From contig JARFRL010000242.1 in assembly GCA_029287275.1 (NCBI GenBank), forward strand, positions 1 through 9,289: a DNA stretch of 9,289 nt, in the 5' to 3' direction. This DNA comes from Pontiella desulfatans (GTDB lineage Bacteria > Verrucomicrobiota > Kiritimatiellia > Kiritimatiellales > Pontiellaceae). The translations under genes were made by a program, and so were the position numbers. Shown here in pieces: positions 6,038 through 9,289 of this stretch. Under the pieces are notes generated by a model. That model ran no database searches, was not told the DNA's origin, and saw only the letters and a program-made list of their open reading frames with translations. Each line of letters begins with the position of its first letter. Within the stretch, counting starts at the first letter, position 1.

Positions 6038-6122
6038 GGGCGAGTGGTGAAATTGGTATACACGCGAGATTTAGGTTCTCGTGCCTAACAGCGTGCGGGT
6101 TCGAGTCCCGCCTCGCCCACCA
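6038..6122 (+). tRNA. tRNA-Leu, anticodon UAG
   Basis: Complete class II cloverleaf of 85 nt with encoded CCA. The acceptor stem GGGCGAG (6038-6044) pairs with CTCGCCC (6112-6118), followed by discriminator A and CCA (6120-6122). The D-arm is closed by GTG/CAC. The anticodon stem CGAGA/TCTCG (6065-6069, 6077-6081) encloses TTTAGGT, with the anticodon TAG at 6072-6074, reading CUA-type leucine codons. A variable arm of about 13 nt and the T-arm GCGGG-TTCGAGT-CCCGC follow. No terminator is seen before the next gene, whose start codon lies 18 nt beyond the CCA. Confidence 0.97.
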
Positions 6123-6140
6123 TTTTAAGGAACCGACGCG

Positions 6141-6476
6141 ATGCAGATGACCCGAGGAACAGTGCCGCACTTCTCCATGAAGCCGCATCCCATGATGCTC
6201 GGTGGTTTCTTTCTGGTACTGATCGTGGGCGGTCTGCTGGCGCTTTCCTTCTTCGTGAAGGACGAAGGCGCGGGCGACTATCGGATGCGCGGCGTGCTGG
6301 TCCTGATGATCACCGGCCTCATCAGCTTCTTCCTGCTCATTCTCATGACCGCGAAGCTGTGGTTCCCGCACCTCTGGAAAAAAAACTCGACCCACGCCCG
6401 CCACAAGCAACATTCGGCCTACCACCCCTCCAACCGCAATGGCCCGCGCCGCGACCAAGGCCGTTCCGGCCGCTGA
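6141..6476 (+). CDS. Small two-helix membrane protein of unknown function
   Basis: I do not recognise this 111-residue protein. It has two strongly hydrophobic segments, about residues 18-39 (MMLGGFFLVLIVGGLLAL region) and 51-72 (GVLVLMITGLISFFLLILM region), joined by a short charged loop (KDEGAGDYRMR), then a basic, His-rich tail (HARHKQHSAYHPSNRNGPRR) likely in the cytoplasm. It is therefore an inner-membrane protein, with no sign of an enzyme. AAGGA at 6126-6130 precedes the ATG by 10 nt. The ATG at residue 13 is an alternative start. It follows tRNA-Leu closely and may be on the same primary transcript. The hydrophobic pattern and ribosome site argue that it is a real gene. Confidence 0.75.
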   Translation: MQMTRGTVPHFSMKPHPMMLGGFFLVLIVGGLLALSFFVKDEGAGDYRMRGVLVLMITGLISFFLLILMTAKLWFPHLWKKNSTHARHKQHSAYHPSNRNGPRRDQGRSGR

Positions 6477-6530
6477 CTTTTCCCGCCTATTAACCTTGTG
6501 CGCGCCAACGTGTAAGCGGAGACTCATCGC

Positions 6531-7676
6531 ATGAAAATCGTTTGCGCCGAAACCGTTTCGCTGGGACTTGAAGCGTTCTCCAACGCCGGGAAAACCGTCG
6601 TCGTCCCCGACCGCGCAATCACCCGCGAGCATCTGCTCGACGCCGACGCGCTGATCGTCCGCTCCAAAACCAAGGTCGACCGCGCGCTGCTCAAAGGCAC
6701 GCCGGTCAAATTCGTGGGGACCGCGACGGCGGGCACCGACCATATCGACGCCGAGGCGCTCGAGGCGCGCGGCGTGTATTGGTGCGCCGCGCCCGGCTGC
6801 AACGCGAACAGCGTTTCCGAATACCTCGTCGCGGCCCTGCTCACGCTGCGCGCCCGCCACGGCTTCAACCTTTCCGGACGAACCATCGGCGTCATTGGCT
6901 GCGGCAACGTTGGAAGCCGCGTCGTGAAAAAATGCCACGCGCTGGGCATGAACGTGCTGCGGAACGATCCGCCTTTGGCGGCGCGATCGTCCGACCCCGA
7001 CTTTCTGCCGCTGGAGACCGTGCTCGCCGAATCCGACATCGTCACGCTGCACGTACCGCTGGTGACGCGCAAGCCGTGGCCGACCGCGCGCATGGCCGAT
7101 TACGTCTTCTTCGAGCAGCTCAAGCCCGGCGCCGTCTTCATCAACGCGGCCCGCGGCAGCGTCTGCGACTACGACGCCCTGCTCGACGCGAAGCTGGGCG
7201 GCGCGGTTTCGCGGACCGTGCTCGACGTCTGGAGCCCGGAGCCCGCGTTCCGGTCGGACGTGCTCAAACTCGCCGACCTCGCGACGCCGCACATCGCGGG
7301 CCACTCCTACGAAGGCAAACTCAACGGCACCATCGCCTGCTACAACGAGCTCCGCAACTTCTTCGAGATCGAGAAAAACTGGGACGTCGCGGCCGCGCTG
7401 CCAGATCCCGACGTTCCGCGCGTCGAAATCGACGCGACCGGGCGGGACGACGAAGAGGCGCTGCTCGAAATCGTTCGCCAGGTGTACGACATCGAAACCG
7501 ACGATCGGTTGATCCGCGGGACGGACGTCCGTTGCGAAATCGACCGCGCCCGCGGTTTCGACGCGCTGCGGAAGAACTACCGAACGCGCCGCGAGTTCGG
7601 CAACACGACCGTCGCCGCGCGCGGCGCGGGGCCCGAGCTGAGGCGTACAATCAAATCGCTCGGCTTCAAGGTTTAA
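6531..7676 (+). CDS. pdxB: 4-phosphoerythronate dehydrogenase PdxB
   Basis: NAD-dependent oxidation of 4-phosphoerythronate in the DXP-dependent pyridoxal phosphate pathway; cytoplasmic. The 381 residues match the usual length, including the PdxB-specific C-terminal dimerisation domain. The family hallmark FVGTATAGTDHID (61-73) and AAPGCNANSVSEY (86-98) are present, then the Rossmann motif GVIGCGNVG (120-128). The D-hydroxyacid dehydrogenase catalytic residues are visible: Arg208 in INAARGS, an acidic residue in LDVWSPEP (Glu237) and His254 in PHIAG. The C-terminal LRKNYRTRREF is typical of PdxB and separates it from SerA and general 2-hydroxyacid dehydrogenases. GGAG at 6518-6521 supports the start. 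The stop codon overlaps that of the convergent SET gene. Confidence 0.95.
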   Translation: MKIVCAETVSLGLEAFSNAGKTVVVPDRAITREHLLDADALIVRSKTKVDRALLKGTPVKFVGTATAGTDHIDAEALEARGVYWCAAPGCNANSVSEYLVAALLTLRARHGFNLSGRTIGVIGCGNVGSRVVKKCHALGMNVLRNDPPLAARSSDPDFLPLETVLAESDIVTLHVPLVTRKPWPTARMADYVFFEQLKPGAVFINAARGSVCDYDALLDAKLGGAVSRTVLDVWSPEPAFRSDVLKLADLATPHIAGHSYEGKLNGTIACYNELRNFFEIEKNWDVAAALPDPDVPRVEIDATGRDDEEALLEIVRQVYDIETDDRLIRGTDVRCEIDRARGFDALRKNYRTRREFGNTTVAARGAGPELRRTIKSLGFKV

Positions 7677-8020
7677 ACGGCGCCCTCGGCGGCTTGGTCG
7701 AGCCACTCGACGAAAATTTCACCATAGTGAAACGTGATCTCCTCGTCCGGAACGATTTCCCGCAACGCGTGCAGCTCATCGCCGTCGAACTCCGCGTTCG
7801 GCGCGTGGGAGTGGTTGAGAAACTTCAGATCCGACGTTCCGTTGACCCCGTATTCCGTTCCGTCCACATCGGTGATCCACAACACGTAGGTGTCGTCCTC
7901 CTCGGTGATTTCGCCGTGATAGGTTCCAATCTTCGAGCCCTTGGAAATCGGTTCAATGGCGTAAACGCCTTTTCCATGAATGCGGCTGTCGCGCACTTCG
8001 AGTTTATGCATGTTCGGCAT
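7673..8020 (-). CDS. Minimal SET-domain protein (putative protein lysine methyltransferase)
   Basis: SET proteins transfer a methyl group from S-adenosylmethionine to lysines of proteins; the target here is unknown. The product is 115 residues from the ATG at 8020, chosen because AGGGGGA lies 7-8 nt upstream; an in-frame ATG at 8053 would add 11 residues with no ribosome site. Motifs: SRIHGKGVYA (12-21), GTYHGEI (32-38), the knot motif FLNHSHAPNAEF (67-78), and EITFHYG (94-100), where Tyr99 is the expected catalytic tyrosine. No pre-SET or post-SET cysteines are present, so this is only the catalytic core. Small solitary SET proteins of this type occur in varied bacteria. Its 3' end overlaps pdxB by 4 bp. 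Confidence 0.88.
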   Translation of the reverse strand: MPNMHKLEVRDSRIHGKGVYAIEPISKGSKIGTYHGEITEEDDTYVLWITDVDGTEYGVNGTSDLKFLNHSHAPNAEFDGDELHALREIVPDEEITFHYGEIFVEWLDQAAEGAV

Positions 8021-8055
8021 CGCGAATCCCCCTGTTCGTCGCTGAGCTTCCAAAT

Positions 8056-8084
8056 TCTATAATGAACCTTTCGCGTTTCATCAA
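8056..8084 (-). promoter_or_regulatory. Promoter of the SET-domain gene (predicted)
   Basis: On the minus strand TTGATG (8084-8079) and TATAGA (8061-8056) are spaced 17 bp, pointing to a start near 8049 and a leader of about 29 nt before the ATG at 8020. Confidence 0.5.
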
Positions 8085-8107
8085 TCCTCGTTTCTTATCC
8101 AACAACC

Positions 8108-8135
8108 TTGAAAAGCTTCGCGGAATCGATATTAT
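8108..8135 (+). promoter_or_regulatory. Promoter of the outer-membrane barrel gene (predicted)
   Basis: TTGAAA (8108-8113) and TATTAT (8130-8135), each five of six to the sigma-70 consensus, are 16 bp apart. Transcription would begin near 8142, with GGGGG at 8161-8165 as ribosome site before the ATG at 8170. Together with the SET promoter this explains most of the 149-nt divergent gap. Confidence 0.6.
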
Positions 8136-8169
8136 CCATCCTTTAAATTGAAAACCTACAGGGGGCAGC

Positions 8170-8763
8170 ATGATTAAGAAAGTATTGGCACTTCTCGCCG
8201 TCGCGAGCGTCGCCGTCGCGGGAACGGAAGTCACTCCATACATTGGTTTGGGCGTTGGTTACGGCGCGCTGAACGACTCCACCATCAAGGCCAACGGCGT
8301 TGAGCAACCCAAATCCACCTACGATGACGGCATGGCGTTCGAAGCGCTCGTGGGCGTCAAGCTGGATAAAGGAGTCGAAACCCTGCCCCTGCGCGTGGAA
8401 GGCGCGTTCTCCTATCAGTCCAACGACGACGACATGGGCGACGAGGTCCGCGTCATGACCCTGATGGGCAACGCCTATCTCGACTTTTTTCCCCGTTGTA
8501 AAATCAACCCCTACATCATGGGCGGCGTCGGCGCCGCGAACATCGAAGGAACCGTCGGGGCATCCGAAAAACATGATGAGAACAGCTTCGTCGGCCAGGT
8601 CGGCGCGGGCATCGGCTACTACCTCACCGAGCACGTCGTGCTGGACCTCAAGTACAAGTACCTGATGACCAACCAATACAAATACCGCGACAGCTTGGGC
8701 AATGAGCTGGACGTTATCATCGATTGTCACAACCTGCTGTTCGGCGTTCGCTACGAATTCTAA
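8170..8763 (+). CDS. OmpA-like outer-membrane beta-barrel protein
   Basis: Predicted outer-membrane protein of 197 residues with no recognised specific role. A signal peptide covers MIKKVLALLAVASVAVA (cleavage near 17). The mature part alternates short amphipathic strands with loops, as in eight-stranded barrels: VTPYIGLGVGYGAL, AFEALVGVKL, LPLRVEGAFSYQS, VMTLMGNAYLDFF, INPYIMGGVGAANIEG, NSFVGQVGAGIGYYL, VVLDLKYKYLM and LLFGVRYEF. It ends in phenylalanine preceded by alternating aromatic residues, the usual signal for barrel assembly. There is no OmpA peptidoglycan-binding domain, so it is the barrel alone. It has its own strong promoter and a terminator, so it is probably a single-gene unit. 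Confidence 0.88.
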   Translation: MIKKVLALLAVASVAVAGTEVTPYIGLGVGYGALNDSTIKANGVEQPKSTYDDGMAFEALVGVKLDKGVETLPLRVEGAFSYQSNDDDMGDEVRVMTLMGNAYLDFFPRCKINPYIMGGVGAANIEGTVGASEKHDENSFVGQVGAGIGYYLTEHVVLDLKYKYLMTNQYKYRDSLGNELDVIIDCHNLLFGVRYEF

Positions 8764-8782
8764 CCGCGCCGCGGTCCGATGA

Positions 8783-8814
8783 AGCCCGTCAACACGACGG
8801 GCTATTTCATTTTT
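8783..8814 (+). terminator. Rho-independent terminator after the barrel gene
   Basis: AGCCCGTC (8783-8790) and GACGGGCT (8796-8803) form an 8-bp stem with loop AACAC, followed by ATTTCATTTTT. On the plus strand this is a strong terminator. On the minus strand the same stem follows the modF stop codon (8809-8807) by a few bases but lacks a good T-run there. Confidence 0.9.
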
Positions 8815-9289
8815 CAGGAAACTCAAACCGCCGCTGAATGCAGGGGACCTGATCGGTCGCGTGATGCGAAACATACAACAGCGTCGTTCCGCTGTTCGCT
8901 CCAATGTGCTGAATCAGATTCAATATCGTCCGACGATTCACCTCATCCAGCCCTTGGCACGGTTCATCCAGAATCAAAAGCGCCGGTCGCTTGATCATGG
9001 CGCGGGCGATCAGCGCGAGCCGCTGCTCGCCATACGACAAGGTCCGCGACGGACGGTCCATCTTATGGCCTAAACGCAGCAGATTGATCCATTCCTTCGC
9101 ACAAGAAATTTCATGCAGCGAAGGCTTCCGGTACATCCCGATGGAATCATGCAGCCCGGAAACCACCACGTTCAGCAGCGACGTTGAAACCCGGTAATTG
9201 ACCTGAACGGAAGACGAGACATGGCCGATGTGTTTCTTGATGTCCCAGACGCTCTCCCCGGAGCCCCGCCGGACGCCGAACACCGAAAC
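8807..9289 (-). CDS. modF: ModF/PhrA-type ABC ATPase, C-terminal part (5' end outside window)
   Basis: About 160 residues of an ABC ATPase whose N-terminal part lies beyond the right edge. The visible stretch starts VSVFGVRRGSGESVWDIKKH, followed by YRVSTSLLNVVVSGLHDSIG, closely like the second ATPase domain of E. coli ModF. It then has the signature LSYGEQRLALIARAM, Walker B LLILDEPCQGLD and the switch histidine in LLYVSHHATD. The Walker A lysine is outside the window. ModF proteins carry two fused ATPase domains and no membrane part; in E. coli modF lies next to molybdate uptake genes, but its exact job is not settled. The stop codon sits in the terminator T-run of the convergent barrel gene. 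The symbol rests on sequence resemblance alone. Confidence 0.85.
   Translation of the reverse strand, partial: VSVFGVRRGSGESVWDIKKHIGHVSSSVQVNYRVSTSLLNVVVSGLHDSIGMYRKPSLHEISCAKEWINLLRLGHKMDRPSRTLSYGEQRLALIARAMIKRPALLILDEPCQGLDEVNRRTILNLIQHIGANSGTTLLYVSHHATDQVPCIQRRFEFPEK

Noticed and set aside
5976..7706. A 576-codon open frame on the minus strand
   Set aside because: It is antisense to pdxB, the small membrane protein and tRNA-Leu. Its WWARRDSNPHAVRHE stretch is the well-known false peptide produced by translating the reverse strand of a tRNA gene.
6779..8062. A 427-codon open frame on the plus strand
   Set aside because: Arginine- and alanine-rich out-of-frame reading of pdxB followed by the antisense of the SET gene; no motifs.
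8143..8904. A 253-codon open frame on the minus strand
   Set aside because: Antisense to the outer-membrane barrel gene, which has a promoter, signal peptide and terminator of its own; the frame also crosses that terminator.

Overview
The window looks like chromosome from a GC-rich bacterium of the PVC superphylum, most plausibly Kiritimatiellota, Lentisphaerota or Verrucomicrobiota. The clue is two tandem secreted proteins with an SHD1 domain (a family typical of that superphylum), together with Gram-negative features: signal peptides and an OmpA-like outer-membrane barrel. This placement is inference from protein style. No plasmid, phage or transposase gene is visible.

Layout. Positions 1-1127 (minus): 5' two thirds of thiC, preceded by a clear TPP riboswitch (1185-1278) with a plausible Shine-Dalgarno-sequestering switch. 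From 1415 (plus): bioB, then a 35+35 nt inverted repeat built from 7-nt units, then a tRNA-dihydrouridine synthase gene. Positions 3526-5201 (minus): two paralogous SHD1 proteins, both with signal peptides and lysine-rich C-termini. A long, almost fully paired hairpin (5254-5294) separates them from thiE (5353-5988, plus). Then come tRNA-Leu(UAG) with its own promoter (6038-6122), a small two-helix membrane protein, and pdxB (6531-7676). A minimal SET-domain protein (7673-8020, minus) meets pdxB tail to tail with a 4-bp overlap. An outer-membrane beta-barrel gene (8170-8763, plus) ends in a strong terminator. The last gene is the C-terminal part of a ModF/PhrA-type ABC ATPase (minus, running off the right edge).

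How the genes relate. Four genes belong to cofactor synthesis: thiC and thiE (thiamine), bioB (biotin) and pdxB (pyridoxal phosphate). They are not one operon; directions alternate and most have their own recognisable signals. The thiC leader is TPP-controlled, while thiE has no TPP element and no obvious ribosome binding site. The bioB promoter overlaps a perfect BirA-type half-site. No complete new multi-gene system is evident. The least explained parts are the two structured intergenic elements and the paired SHD1 proteins.
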